From the NCBI RefSeq assembly GCF_018402035.1, contig NZ_JAGYJN010000002.1:62001-126000 (forward strand): a DNA stretch of 64,000 nucleotides, in the 5' to 3' direction. This stretch comes from Roseicyclus sp. Lineage in GTDB: Bacteria; Pseudomonadota; Alphaproteobacteria; Rhodobacterales; Rhodobacteraceae. This document shows, in pieces, positions 1-13,529 of the stretch. The notes beneath the pieces were generated by a model. That model was not told where the DNA came from and did no database searches. It saw only the letters and a program-made list of their open reading frames with translations. The first letter of the stretch is position 1, and each line of letters opens with the position of its first letter. The position numbers and the translations under genes are program-made.

Positions 1-1648
<1,648 letters not shown>

Positions 1649-1663
1649 ATCGGGCGTTGGCCC

Positions 1664-5800
<4,137 letters not shown>

Positions 5801-5980
5801 GCTCTAACGCACCTTTCAATGTGTTTCGCTGTACCGTTCACGCCGCCGGGGCCTCGGCGGAACGGCACCCTGAAACAAGAGATGACGGATCCATCTGTCT
5901 GCCGTCCCACCGGCAAATCCCGATCCTGTTGTCACCGTCTTGGAAAACGCCCCCGATGGGGCCCTTGCCAAGACGCCGAT

Positions 5981-6011
5981 AGCTGGACCCAGAAACGCTC
6001 TGGGCCCAGCT
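5981..6011 (-). promoter_or_regulatory. Hairpin in the rplL-rpoB spacer (possible attenuator)
   Basis: In the minus-strand transcript, 12 bases (6011-6000) can pair with 5992-5981 around a 7-base loop, with a single G-U pair. No U-run follows, so it is not a simple terminator. In Escherichia coli the corresponding spacer holds a partial attenuator that sets the ratio of ribosomal protein to polymerase mRNA. By position this hairpin could play the same part or be an RNase III-type processing site. The rest of the 257-base spacer shows no other feature I can name. Confidence 0.4.
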
Positions 6012-6057
6012 ATATTTGGTGTCGACCGGCCCGTGTTGGACCAGCCGGATCTTTGCC

Positions 6058-6435
6058 TTAGGCCAGCTCGACCACGGCGCCAGCTGCTTCCAGCTTGCCC
6101 TTGATCTCGTCTGCTTCTGCCTTGGAGATGGCTTCTTTGATTTTGCCACCAGCCTCGACCAAGTCTTTGGCTTCTTTCAGGCCCAGACCGGTGATTGCGC
6201 GCACTTCTTTGATCACGTTGATCTTTTGTGCGCCGGCGTCCTTGAGGACGACGTCAAATTCGGTCTTTTCTTCGGCAGCGGCCGCACCGGCGTCGCCGAC
6301 GGGGCCAGCCATCATCACAGCGCCGCCAGCGGCGGGCTCGATGCCGTATTCATCCTTGAGGATCGTCTTCAGTTCCTGCGCCTGCAGGAGGGTCAGACCG
6401 ACGATCTCTTCCGCGAGTTTCTTCAGATCAGCCAT
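6058..6435 (-). CDS. rplL: 50S ribosomal protein L7/L12
   Basis: Multicopy acidic stalk protein of the large ribosomal subunit, which recruits and activates the translational GTPases. The 125-residue frame has the N-terminal dimerisation and L10-binding helix region ([20 protein letters not shown]), an Ala/Gly/Pro-rich hinge near residues 37-52, and the conserved C-terminal domain ([20 protein letters not shown], then [18 protein letters not shown]). The length matches the family. It follows rplJ by 63 bases and precedes rpoB, the canonical order, and is expected to be translated in excess over L10. No oddities were seen. Confidence 0.99.
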   Translation of the reverse strand: MADLKKLAEEIVGLTLLQAQELKTILKDEYGIEPAAGGAVMMAGPVGDAGAAAAEEKTEFDVVLKDAGAQKINVIKEVRAITGLGLKEAKDLVEAGGKIKEAISKAEADEIKGKLEAAGAVVELA

Positions 6436-6498
6436 TTTTCAGGTTCCGTATGTATGAATGTGTTCCAACGCCGCAAGCGGCGGGTCTTGATCGGGTGC

Positions 6499-7011
6499 TT
6501 ACGCGGCCTTTTCCTCGATCGTGGTGAGGATGGACGCGATATTCGAAGCAGGTGCGCCAATTGCACCGGCGATGTTCGAAGCAGGCGCGCCGATGCAAGA
6601 CACGATCTGAGCGATAAGCTCTTCACGCGACGGCATCTTCGCGACGGCCTTCACACCGTCGGCAGTCAAAACAGTTCCGCCCATCGCGCCACCAAGGATG
6701 ACATATTTGTCATTGGCCTTGGCGTACTCGTCCGCGGCCTTAGCGGCTGCGACCGGGTCTTCGGAATAGGCGAGAACGGTCATGCCCGTCAGAAGATCAG
6801 CGATGCCAGCGACATCGGTGCCTTCAAGGGCGATTTTGGCGAGCTTGTTCTTGGCGACACGCACGGCCCCGCCTGCACCGCGAACGCGGGCGCGCAGATC
6901 TTGCATCTCGGCAACCGTGAGACCCTCGTAGTGTGCAACCACCACGACGCCAGAGCTTTCGAAGATCTGGCCGAGTTCCTCGACCACTTTCTCTTTCTGG
7001 GCTCTATCCAC
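6499..7011 (-). CDS. rplJ: 50S ribosomal protein L10, GTG start
   Basis: Base of the ribosomal stalk; it binds 23S rRNA and carries L7/L12 dimers on its C-terminal helix. It is 170 residues long, reading [20 protein letters not shown] onward. The start codon is GTG at 7009-7011, chosen because GGAG lies 7 bases upstream and no in-frame ATG precedes it. The C-terminus holds a direct duplication of GAPASNIA ([20 protein letters not shown]), in the region that in this family binds L7/L12. It leads the rplJL-rpoBC unit. In other bacteria the L10-L12 complex represses its own leader mRNA; the 5' region here is long enough for that. Confidence 0.98.
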   Translation of the reverse strand: MDRAQKEKVVEELGQIFESSGVVVVAHYEGLTVAEMQDLRARVRGAGGAVRVAKNKLAKIALEGTDVAGIADLLTGMTVLAYSEDPVAAAKAADEYAKANDKYVILGGAMGGTVLTADGVKAVAKMPSREELIAQIVSCIGAPASNIAGAIGAPASNIASILTTIEEKAA

Positions 7012-7198
7012 AGGTTTACTCCAGTTTGGGGGTCACCCCCCGGCTCAGTTCTACCGGATCGCTCCGGCGGTTTTGGTCCGTTGGTCACGGGTCCAAGACC
7101 ACCAGGCGCTCAACGATGAGCCCAAGGTTATTCGGTCTGATCCCGCCTCGGGCAGGATTTAACGGGTGATCACACCCAACCCACCGTCTCGGACGAAA
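7012..7198 (-). promoter_or_regulatory. rplJ 5' leader region
   Basis: This is the noncoding stretch between the GTG of rplJ and the terminator of the upstream exported-protein gene. Within it the minus strand can form GC-rich stems, for example around 7025-7070 close to the start codon. In many bacteria this leader is the target of autoregulatory binding by the L10-L12 complex. I infer the same here from position and from the presence of a terminator just upstream, which implies that rplJ has its own promoter. I could not identify convincing -35/-10 boxes by eye. Confidence 0.35.
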
Positions 7199-7226
7199 GC
7201 AAAAAGCGAGCGACGAATCGCCCGCT
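7199..7226 (-). terminator. Rho-independent terminator after the 110-aa exported protein gene
   Basis: In the minus-strand transcript AGCGGGCGA (7226-7218) pairs with TCGCTCGCT (7213-7205), with one G-U pair, closed by a UUCG tetraloop and followed by a run of U (7204-7200). This is a textbook intrinsic terminator. It lies about 83 bases past the stop at 7309 and separates the two exported-protein genes from rplJ. Confidence 0.85.
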
Positions 7227-7308
7227 TACTGCGTGTGGTTGGATTAGACCCATTCGGCACGGGTGCCAAGCCCCGATGCCAAACAATCCCGTCGAAAGTT
7301 TTACGCGC

Positions 7309-7641
7309 TCAGGAAAGATAGCCCGAGAAGAACGACGCGACAAAGCCCGACGAAAAGGTGTTGGTCGCACCACCTGGCAGCGTCACGGTAATGCTGCCGT
7401 TGGGATTTACGTTGACAACCGTGCCACCCGTCAGGGTCACGGTCGTCGGCGTGCCTGACAAAGCGGCCCCGATAATCGTGGAGAAGCTTGGCGTCAAATA
7501 GATCGAGGCCGGCACAGTTGGAAAGGCAGGGCTAAACACCGACGGCGTGTTGGGCACGGTTCGATCGCCAGCATGGGCCATTGGCGCGGCCATGGCGATG
7601 GTAGCAGCCACGATTAATGCAAGCGGTTTACGAATAGCCAT
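7309..7641 (-). CDS. Small exported protein, unknown function
   Basis: About 110 residues. It begins MAIRKPLALIVAATIAMAAP followed by MAHAG, a clear Sec signal peptide with an AHA-type cleavage site. The mature part is Thr/Ser/Pro/Gly-rich and low in charge, with a repetitive beta-like stretch (TPTTVTLTGGTVVNVNPNGS) and ends in FSSGFVASFFSGYLS. I know no family for it. The ATG at 7639-7641 is preferred over the adjacent ATG at 7642-7644 because AAGGAG then sits 7 bases upstream. The longer open frame up to 7698 would overlap the preceding gene. It follows the 258-residue outer-membrane-like gene by 34 bases, so the two are probably one operon, and a strong terminator follows. Confidence 0.75.
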   Translation of the reverse strand: MAIRKPLALIVAATIAMAAPMAHAGDRTVPNTPSVFSPAFPTVPASIYLTPSFSTIIGAALSGTPTTVTLTGGTVVNVNPNGSITVTLPGGATNTFSSGFVASFFSGYLS

Positions 7642-7675
7642 CATTATGCTCCTTCGGGCAGCGAGGATATGAACG

Positions 7676-8452
7676 TCAGAACGAGAAAGATGCGCCAAGC
7701 GAAACCTGCTGGCGGCTGGTATTGTCGGTCACATCGAACATGCCAAGCGAGAGGCCAAGCCCCGGCAACTGTTCGACATTCAGCGAGAAGCCAACATTGA
7801 ACTGGCTTTCCGTCGCAGAAAGGCTGGCCGACAGGGATTGCGTGACACCAACACCAACGCCGACGAATGCCCCCGGCCCAACCGTGCCGCGCCCATCATC
7901 GGACATCGTCGTCTCATTGCCGTAGCCCACCGAGATCTGCATCGGGATCTCGCGCCCACCCGCCGTGGTGAAACCCATCAGGCGCGACACAGACACGGTA
8001 TAGGTCTCGTTATTGTTTTCCGCGTCACCCCAGCCAAGCAGATCACCAAAGCCCAGGCCAATAAAGGTGATCGAATTGTCGCCCGCATGCACAAGGCGCG
8101 AGAAAGCGACTGACAAGGTGCCGTCTTCGCCGAAGGGCTCAAGCCCAAGGATATTGGCCGCGACAGTGGCGCTCACGCCATCGATCGGATTGCCGATGGT
8201 GTAGCCAACGGACAGATCGCCATCCCCATCGCTGCCCGAAATACCGCCACGCGGGTTCACATAACTCAGCGCGACGAAACCACCACCGCTACGCGGCGGC
8301 ACGGCAGAGGCGACGCCAAAAATGGATGGAAAGGCCAATTGCGCAACAGGCGCGGCCCCCGTTTCAACCAAAGCGCCGCCGTTTGCCTGCGCTGCACCGG
8401 CTGCGACAACCGCGACGCCACCCAATAGGATTGCACCAATCGTGTTTCTCAT
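7676..8452 (-). CDS. Exported, outer-membrane beta-barrel-like protein
   Basis: 258 residues. There is a signal peptide at residues 1-23 (MRNTIGAILLGGVAVVAAGA then AQA), and then alternating polar/apolar strands rich in Gly, Ser, Thr and aromatic residues, with repeated turn-like DGDG, NNNET and SDDGRG loops. The last residues are VSLGASFSF: a C-terminal Phe in a beta-strand is the signature of BAM-assembled outer-membrane proteins. I therefore infer a small beta-barrel, but I recognise no named family. It lies between rplA and rplJ and forms a pair with the small exported gene downstream. The 5' leader can fold into a hairpin that covers the region just before the ATG. Confidence 0.75.
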   Translation of the reverse strand: MRNTIGAILLGGVAVVAAGAAQANGGALVETGAAPVAQLAFPSIFGVASAVPPRSGGGFVALSYVNPRGGISGSDGDGDLSVGYTIGNPIDGVSATVAANILGLEPFGEDGTLSVAFSRLVHAGDNSITFIGLGFGDLLGWGDAENNNETYTVSVSRLMGFTTAGGREIPMQISVGYGNETTMSDDGRGTVGPGAFVGVGVGVTQSLSASLSATESQFNVGFSLNVEQLPGLGLSLGMFDVTDNTSRQQVSLGASFSF

Positions 8453-8454
8453 GA

Positions 8455-8489
8455 CTGCCCCATTTCCATAAGCACATACTTTGGGGCAG
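8455..8489 (-). promoter_or_regulatory. Leader inverted repeat over the ribosome-binding region
   Basis: CTGCCCCA (8455-8462) and TGGGGCAG (8482-8489) are exact reverse complements 19 bases apart, ending 2 bases before the ATG of the 258-residue gene. In mRNA the stem would include the position where the ribosome-binding site should lie, so it could limit translation; alternatively it is an operator for a dimeric regulator. Both readings are inferred from position only. Confidence 0.35.
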
Positions 8490-8595
8490 GTTGCACAACT
8501 TTCGATTACACCGCAACCGCATGGATAAAAAACGCCTGATCCTTGTGGTTTTGTGGCATATCGGCACTACAAACGCGGCGGATATCCGCGCCTTG

Positions 8596-8628
8596 AATAA
8601 AAAAGAAGCGGGCATTGCTGCCCGCTTC
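8596..8628 (-). terminator. Rho-independent terminator after rplA
   Basis: Perfect 10-base arms (8605-8614 and 8619-8628) with a 4-base loop, followed in the minus-strand transcript by a U-rich run (complement of 8596-8604). It ends the rplKA transcript 25 bases past the rplA stop, so rplJL-rpoBC is not simply an extension of rplKA. Confidence 0.9.
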
Positions 8629-8652
8629 CATCAGATCACAGATTTATGACGC

Positions 8653-9351
8653 TCAGTTGCCAGTGGCACTGTCGAGGTTGATCGACACGCCCGGGCCCAT
8701 GGTCGAGCTCAGCGAGATGCGCTTGAGATATGAGCCCTTGGCACCTGCGGGCTTGGCCTTGCTGACCGCGTCCACAAAGGCGCGGACGTTTTCGGCCAAT
8801 TTGCCATCATCAAAGCTGACCTTGCCGATACCGGCATGGATCACACCGGCCTTTTCGACCTTGAACTGCACCTGGCCGCCCTTTGCCGCCTCGACGGCCT
8901 CTTTGACGTCCATGGTCACAGTGCCGATCTTGGGGTTCGGCATCAGGTTGCGCGGCCCGAGGATCTTACCCAAACGGCCGACGATCGGCATCATGTCAGG
9001 CGTCGCGATGCAGCGGTCGAAATCGATCTTGCCGCCCATGATGGAGTCCATCAGGTCTTCGGCACCCACGATATCAGCACCGGCTGCCTTGGCCTCATCA
9101 GCCTTGGCACCACGCGCGAACACCGCAACGCGCACCGTCTTGCCGGTGCCGTTGGGCAGGTTGACCGTGCCACGGACCATCTGGTCGGCATGGCGGGGGT
9201 CAACGCCGAGGTTCATCGCAATCTCGAGCGTTTCATCGAACTTGGCGGCCGCGTTGGCCTTGATCAGCGCGACGGCCTCCTCGACGGAGATGTCCGACTT
9301 GCCTTCAAAGGCGGTCCGGGCGGCCTGTAGGCGTTTTGCAATCTTACCCAT
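8653..9351 (-). CDS. rplA: 50S ribosomal protein L1
   Basis: Forms the mobile L1 stalk at the E site of the ribosome and in many bacteria represses its own mRNA. The 232-residue frame matches the family: N-terminal [15 protein letters not shown], the [20 protein letters not shown] block, the [10 protein letters not shown] motif and the C-terminal [15 protein letters not shown] signature. It lies 3 bases after rplK, so the two are translationally coupled. An intrinsic terminator follows directly. No irregularities were seen. Confidence 0.99.
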   Translation of the reverse strand: MGKIAKRLQAARTAFEGKSDISVEEAVALIKANAAAKFDETLEIAMNLGVDPRHADQMVRGTVNLPNGTGKTVRVAVFARGAKADEAKAAGADIVGAEDLMDSIMGGKIDFDRCIATPDMMPIVGRLGKILGPRNLMPNPKIGTVTMDVKEAVEAAKGGQVQFKVEKAGVIHAGIGKVSFDDGKLAENVRAFVDAVSKAKPAGAKGSYLKRISLSSTMGPGVSINLDSATGN

Positions 9352-9354
9352 GAC

Positions 9355-9807
9355 TTACCCTTTCACCTCGATACCCATCGTCTTGGCAGAGCCAAGGATG
9401 ATCTGCATCGCCGCTTCGACATCATTCGCGCTGAGATCCTTCATCTTGGCCTCAGCAATTTCGCGCAGCTGCGCCAGCGTGATCGTGCCAACCGTCTCGC
9501 GGCCCGGCTTGGTCGCGGCCTTGGGGCGGTTGCGCTTGCCAACGGGCTTCAGGCCAGCAGCCTTCTTGAGGTAATAAGACGCGGGCGACGTCTTGATTTC
9601 CATCGTGAAGGACTTGTCCTGATAATACGAGATCACGGTCGGACAGGGTGCGCCCGGTTCCAAATCTGCGGTCTTGGCGTTGAACGCCTTGCAGAATTCC
9701 ATAATGTTGATGCCGCGCTGACCCAGTGCAGGGCCGACCGGCGGGGAGGGTGTGGCTTGCCCCGCCTTCACTTGCAGCTTCATCTTACCAATAAGCTTCT
9801 TGGCCAT
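9355..9807 (-). CDS. rplK: 50S ribosomal protein L11
   Basis: Binds the GTPase-associated region of 23S rRNA at the stalk base and is needed for factor-dependent translation and stringent-response signalling. It is 150 residues. The N-terminal domain carries [20 protein letters not shown], the proline-rich hinge and thiostrepton region. The C-terminal rRNA-binding domain carries the conserved [17 protein letters not shown] block near the end. First gene of the rplKA pair; the 173-base gap to nusG may hold its promoter, although no clear boxes are visible. Confidence 0.99.
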   Translation of the reverse strand: MAKKLIGKMKLQVKAGQATPSPPVGPALGQRGINIMEFCKAFNAKTADLEPGAPCPTVISYYQDKSFTMEIKTSPASYYLKKAAGLKPVGKRNRPKAATKPGRETVGTITLAQLREIAEAKMKDLSANDVEAAMQIILGSAKTMGIEVKG

Positions 9808-9980
9808 CTGGCCTGCTCCTTCTTACCAACAGCTTTGGGGCGCGCCCCGCGGCCTTTGTGGACGTGGTCCGGTCTGACGGTCGCGACCGCCGCACCTCCC
9901 ACGATGAATCAGATGCGTCACCCGCATCCGACAAGGCCCGCCGCGTAACGCGAAACGGGCGATGTTTCAAATGGAATCGC

Positions 9981-10514
9981 TCAGCCCTGCTTGGCCACCT
10001 GCGTGAATTCCAACTCGACCGGCGTGGCGCGGCCGAAAATCGACACCGAGACCTTGAGGCGCTGATGCTCTTCGTCGACCTCTTCGACCATGCCGTCGAA
10101 ATCTTCGAAGGGGCCATCGGCCACTTTGACCTTTTCGCCGATCTCAAAGGTGATCGTCGAGCGCGGCGAGGCTTCACCCTCTTCAACGCGGTTGAGGATC
10201 GAATTCACCTCTTCGTCGCGCATCGGCATCGGGCGGCCCTGCGGGCCAAGGAAACCGGTGACGCGTGCAATCGAATTGATCGCATGATAGGCCTGATCGG
10301 TCATTTCCATACGCACAAGCACATAGCCCGGCATAAAGCGGCGCGGCACGGTCACTTTCTTGCCGCGACGGATCTCGATCACGTCTTCCTCAGGCACGAG
10401 CACTTCCTCGATCACCTCTTCGAGACCTTTTTCAGCCACAGCCGTGCGGATCTGTTCCGCAATCCGCTTCTCGAAGTTCGAAAGGACGCTGACCGAATAC
10501 CACCGTTTCGCCAT
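9981..10514 (-). CDS. nusG: Transcription termination/antitermination factor NusG
   Basis: Elongation factor that bridges RNA polymerase to Rho or to ribosomal protein S10. From the ATG at 10514 it encodes 177 residues beginning MAKRWYSVSVLSNFEKRIAE, the typical NGN-domain start. VTVPRRFMPGYVLVRMEMTD and VTGFLGPQGRPMPM follow, and the C-terminal KOW domain reads GEKVKVADGPFEDFDGMVEE. A longer reading to 10541 adds nine unlikely residues; AAGGAA precedes 10514 at suitable distance. It follows secE in the usual secE-nusG order, but with an intrinsic-terminator-like hairpin between them. Confidence 0.98.
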   Translation of the reverse strand: MAKRWYSVSVLSNFEKRIAEQIRTAVAEKGLEEVIEEVLVPEEDVIEIRRGKKVTVPRRFMPGYVLVRMEMTDQAYHAINSIARVTGFLGPQGRPMPMRDEEVNSILNRVEEGEASPRSTITFEIGEKVKVADGPFEDFDGMVEEVDEEHQRLKVSVSIFGRATPVELEFTQVAKQG

Positions 10515-10590
10515 CGTGATCCCGTTCCTTGTCCCGGCCACCCAAAGGCGCGCCGCTTTTTCGTTTTACATCAATGCCCTAGCTGGGCTC

Positions 10591-10629
10591 CCGAAAAAGA
10601 AACAGCGTGCATCACGACTCGATGCACGC
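10591..10629 (-). terminator. Terminator or attenuator between secE and nusG
   Basis: GCGTGCATC (10605-10613) and GATGCACGC (10621-10629) form a perfect 9-bp stem with a 7-base loop in the minus-strand transcript. A U-rich stretch (complement of 10591-10604) follows directly. It lies between the secE stop and the nusG start, so nusG expression would need read-through or its own promoter in the 90 bases that remain. Confidence 0.75.
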
Positions 10630-10710
10630 CATCATTTCGGGGAATTGCCTTGCCGCTTACCCCCCTACCCCCGGAAAATCAAGGGCCGGAAAGCCAAAGG
10701 CGGTCGGCGT

Positions 10711-10902
10711 TTAGCCGAAGGTGGTCAAGATCAGCTCAAGACCGTTGCGGATCAGCCAATCCACAAAGAAGAAGAAAATCGCAAAGACCACGGCCAAGAC
10801 AAAAACCATCGCGGTTGTCACCAACACCTCGCGGCGCGACGGCCAGACCACTTTCGCGATCTCGGAACGGGTCTGTTGGAGGAACTGAAACGGGTTGGCC
10901 AT
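10711..10902 (-). CDS. secE: Preprotein translocase subunit SecE
   Basis: Small essential membrane subunit that clamps SecY in the SecYEG channel. 63 residues from the ATG at 10902: MANPFQFLQQTRSEIAKVVW, the amphipathic helix with the conserved VVWPSRREV motif, then one transmembrane helix (TTAMVFVLAVVFAIFFFFVD, about residues 29-48). This single-helix length is normal outside enterobacteria. The longer frame to 10959 adds residues without family support. It lies downstream of tRNA-Trp and tuf and upstream of nusG. Confidence 0.96.
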   Translation of the reverse strand: MANPFQFLQQTRSEIAKVVWPSRREVLVTTAMVFVLAVVFAIFFFFVDWLIRNGLELILTTFG

Positions 10903-11024
10903 GGGTGATCTCTTGTGCTTGTTGGGGGGGCATATACGCATCTCGACCGCCCCGCGCAAGCCGCCCGGCCCATCGCTTGCCGTTTTGCCTTGGCAAGGGC
11001 CGCGCGACTGGCCATTTAGACAAG

Positions 11025-11900
11025 ATGCTCCCGCGCCCTATTCGCTCAACTTGGAACCACCTGCGCTACATCCCGCTGCTCTCTGCGCTGACATGGTCGC
11101 GCTGGCAGGGGTTTGCGATGCGTTCGCGCGCGCTTGGCGCGGCGGTGGGCTGGGTTTTGCGCTGGTTTCCTATCGCAAGGCGGCGGTTTGACCGTGAAAT
11201 CACCCATATCTTTCCCGACATGCCCAAAGCCGAGCGCGCGCGGCTTGCCCGCGCCATGGGGCGGCGGATGGGCCAGACATTGTTCGAAATCTATCACTGC
11301 GCGGAATTCCAAAGCCGCCAAGAGGCGTTCACCGTCTCAGGCCCGGGCATTGCCGCCCTAGAGGCCGCGCGTGCCGCGGGCAAGGGCGCATTGATCGTCT
11401 CGGGCCATTTCGGCCAATGGGAAGCCGTGCGCGCCGTGCTCAAGGCCCGCGGCATGGAAACCGGCGCGGTTTATAAACCGCAAACCAACCCCCATTATCA
11501 ACGCCGCCTCTTGGCCGGGATCGAGGCAGGGGGCAAACCAATCTTGGAGACGGGCCGCATCGGCACAACCGCACTGGTGCGGCACCTGCGCGCGGGTGGC
11601 TTCATGGCGATCTTGCTCGATGAGAAATACACCGAGGGTGTGCGCCTGCCCTTCCTTGGGCGTCCGGCGCTGACCTCGCTTGCGGCGGCCCAGCTTGCGC
11701 TGAAATACGATCTGCTCATGGTGCCTGCCTATGGCATCCGCAGCGACGATGGCGATCATTTCAACGTGGTTTTCGAAGACCCTATCGCCCATGGCGATCC
11801 GGTGGCGATGACGCAGGCCTTCAACGATAGCCTATCGGCCCGCATCTTGGCCGATCCCGATCAATGGTATTGGCTTTTGCGGCGCTGGCAGGGCGCCTAA
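11025..11900 (+). CDS. Lysophospholipid/lipid A acyltransferase family protein
   Basis: 291 residues, LpxL/HtrB (PF03279) family: inner-membrane acyltransferases that move acyl chains to lipid A precursors or similar lipids. The catalytic HX4E is visible as VSGHFGQWEAV around residue 127. The following KARGMETGAVYKPQTNPHYQ block and the ILLDEKYTEGVRLPFLGRPA segment are typical of the family. The start at ATG 11025 gives a short membrane-proximal helix; ATG 11118 is an alternative. It lies on the opposite strand to everything around it, between tRNA-Trp and secE, so it is an insertion into the conserved cluster order. It ends 25 bases from the 3' end of the tRNA gene. Confidence 0.88.
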   Translation: MLPRPIRSTWNHLRYIPLLSALTWSRWQGFAMRSRALGAAVGWVLRWFPIARRRFDREITHIFPDMPKAERARLARAMGRRMGQTLFEIYHCAEFQSRQEAFTVSGPGIAALEAARAAGKGALIVSGHFGQWEAVRAVLKARGMETGAVYKPQTNPHYQRRLLAGIEAGGKPILETGRIGTTALVRHLRAGGFMAILLDEKYTEGVRLPFLGRPALTSLAAAQLALKYDLLMVPAYGIRSDDGDHFNVVFEDPIAHGDPVAMTQAFNDSLSARILADPDQWYWLLRRWQGA

Positions 11901-11925
11901 GCCTTCGTCATTATCATGAAGGATT

Positions 11926-12001
11926 TGGCAGGGGCGGAGGGACTCGAACCCCCGACCGTCGGATTTGGAATCCGATGCTCTACCAACTGAGCTACACCCC
12001 T
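11926..12001 (-). tRNA. trnW: tRNA-Trp (anticodon CCA)
   Basis: 76 bases with the full cloverleaf on the minus strand: 7-bp acceptor stem (AGGGGTG with CGCCCCT), D-arm AGCTCAGTTGGTAGAGC, anticodon loop ATTCCAAAT with anticodon CCA, T-arm GGGGGTTCGAGTCC and an encoded 3' CCA. Its position between tuf and secE is the standard place for trnW in proteobacteria. Confidence 0.98.
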
Positions 12002-12148
12002 AGGCCGCCGTCCGGATAGGGCGCTTTGCACCGATTGTCCAGACAGGAAAGCAGCGCCTCGCGCAGGGCACTGCGACCAAGGTCGCGCGCCAATGCCCAA
12101 GCCGCAGGCGTGGCGCGCAGCCGACAGAAAAGACGCGCCTTGGTCACG

Positions 12149-12175
12149 AGAAAGGGCCGCCTCTCGGCGGCCCTT
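12149..12175 (-). terminator. Rho-independent terminator after tuf
   Basis: Perfect 10-bp stem (12152-12161 with 12166-12175) and a 4-base loop. In the minus-strand transcript it is followed by TTTCTCG, a short U-run. It lies 45 bases past the tuf stop and before tRNA-Trp, which would therefore depend on read-through or its own promoter. Confidence 0.75.
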
Positions 12176-12220
12176 CGATTGTTCAAGCCAAGATCTCTAG
12201 GATCAGGACCGTATCTGCGA

Positions 12221-13396
12221 TCAGGCGAGGATCTTCGACACGACGCCTGCGCCGACGGTGCGGCCGCCTTCGCGGATCGCGAAGCGCAGGCCGTCTTCCA
12301 TCGCGATGGGCGCGATCAGCTCGACCGTGAACTTCAGGTTGTCGCCGGGCATCACCATCTCGGTGCCGGCGGGCAATTCAACCGTGCCGGTCACATCCGT
12401 CGTGCGGAAGTAGAACTGCGGGCGGTAGTTGGCGAAGAACGGCGTGTGACGGCCACCCTCTTCCTTGGTCAAGATATAGGCCTCGGCCTCGAACTTGGTG
12501 TGCGGCTTGACCGAGCCGGGCTTGCACAGCACTTGGCCGCGCTCAACCGCCTCACGGTCGATCCCGCGCAAGAGCGCGCCGATGTTGTCGCCCGCCTCAC
12601 CACGATCCAAGAGCTTGCGGAACATCTCAACACCCGTGCAGGTCGTCTTCTGCGTCGTGCGGATACCCACGATCTCAAGTTCGTCGCCCACGTTCACAAC
12701 ACCGCGCTCAACGCGGCCGGTCACAACCGTGCCACGGCCCGAGATCGAGAACACATCTTCAATCGGCATCAAGAAGGGCTTGTCCACCGCGCGGGTCGGC
12801 GTCGGGATGTAGCTGTCAACCGCTTCCATCAGCGCGCGGATCGAGCTCTCGCCGATCTCGGGCTGCGTGCCGTTCATCGCATGCAGCGCCGAACCCTTGA
12901 CGATTGGAATATCGTCGCCGGGGTAATCATACGAGGTCAGAAGCTCGCGCACTTCCATCTCGACGAGCTCCAAAAGCTCTTCGTCGTCAACCTGGTCGAC
13001 CTTGTTGAGGTACACAACCATGAAGGGGATGCCCACCTGACGGCCAAGCAAGATATGCTCGCGCGTCTGCGGCATCGGGCCGTCGGCCGCGTTCACCACC
13101 AAGATCGCGCCGTCCATCTGCGCCGCACCGGTGATCATGTTCTTCACATAATCCGCGTGGCCGGGGCAATCGACATGGGCGTAGTGACGCGCTTCGGTCT
13201 CGTATTCCACATGCGCCGTCGAGATCGTGATCCCGCGCGCCTTCTCTTCCGGCGCGCCGTCGATCTGGTCATAGGCACGGAATTCGCCAAAATACTTCGT
13301 AATCGCCGCCGTCAGCGTCGTCTTGCCATGGTCCACGTGACCAATCGTGCCGATGTTCACATGCGGCTTGTTACGTTCAAACTTTGCCTTTGCCAT
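12221..13396 (-). CDS. tuf: Translation elongation factor Tu
   Basis: GTPase that delivers aminoacyl-tRNA to the ribosome. 391 residues, normal length. G-domain motifs in order: GHVDHGKT (P-loop, about residues 18-25), the switch I threonines in [20 protein letters not shown] (G3) and NKVD (G4, in [20 protein letters not shown]). Domains II and III are complete, ending [10 protein letters not shown]. The usual fusA partner is not in this window on its upstream side. A second tuf copy is common in Rhodobacterales but cannot be seen from here. Confidence 0.99.
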   Translation of the reverse strand: MAKAKFERNKPHVNIGTIGHVDHGKTTLTAAITKYFGEFRAYDQIDGAPEEKARGITISTAHVEYETEARHYAHVDCPGHADYVKNMITGAAQMDGAILVVNAADGPMPQTREHILLGRQVGIPFMVVYLNKVDQVDDEELLELVEMEVRELLTSYDYPGDDIPIVKGSALHAMNGTQPEIGESSIRALMEAVDSYIPTPTRAVDKPFLMPIEDVFSISGRGTVVTGRVERGVVNVGDELEIVGIRTTQKTTCTGVEMFRKLLDRGEAGDNIGALLRGIDREAVERGQVLCKPGSVKPHTKFEAEAYILTKEEGGRHTPFFANYRPQFYFRTTDVTGTVELPAGTEMVMPGDNLKFTVELIAPIAMEDGLRFAIREGGRTVGAGVVSKILA

Positions 13397-13529
13397 TGCC
13401 CTTGCGCCTCGTGCATTCGGGGGCCGTTGCAGGGGCGTTGCCTGCGGCCCGATTCAACATCGCGGGCGAACTAGTCGGCTCACGGGGAAAAATCAAGCCG
13501 ATAAGCGCAAACCGCGTTGAGCGATGCGC

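Noticed and set aside
9858-11024. Upstream part of a 680-codon plus-strand frame ending in the acyltransferase
   Set aside because: The region is antisense to nusG and secE; the acyltransferase family starts only at about 11025.
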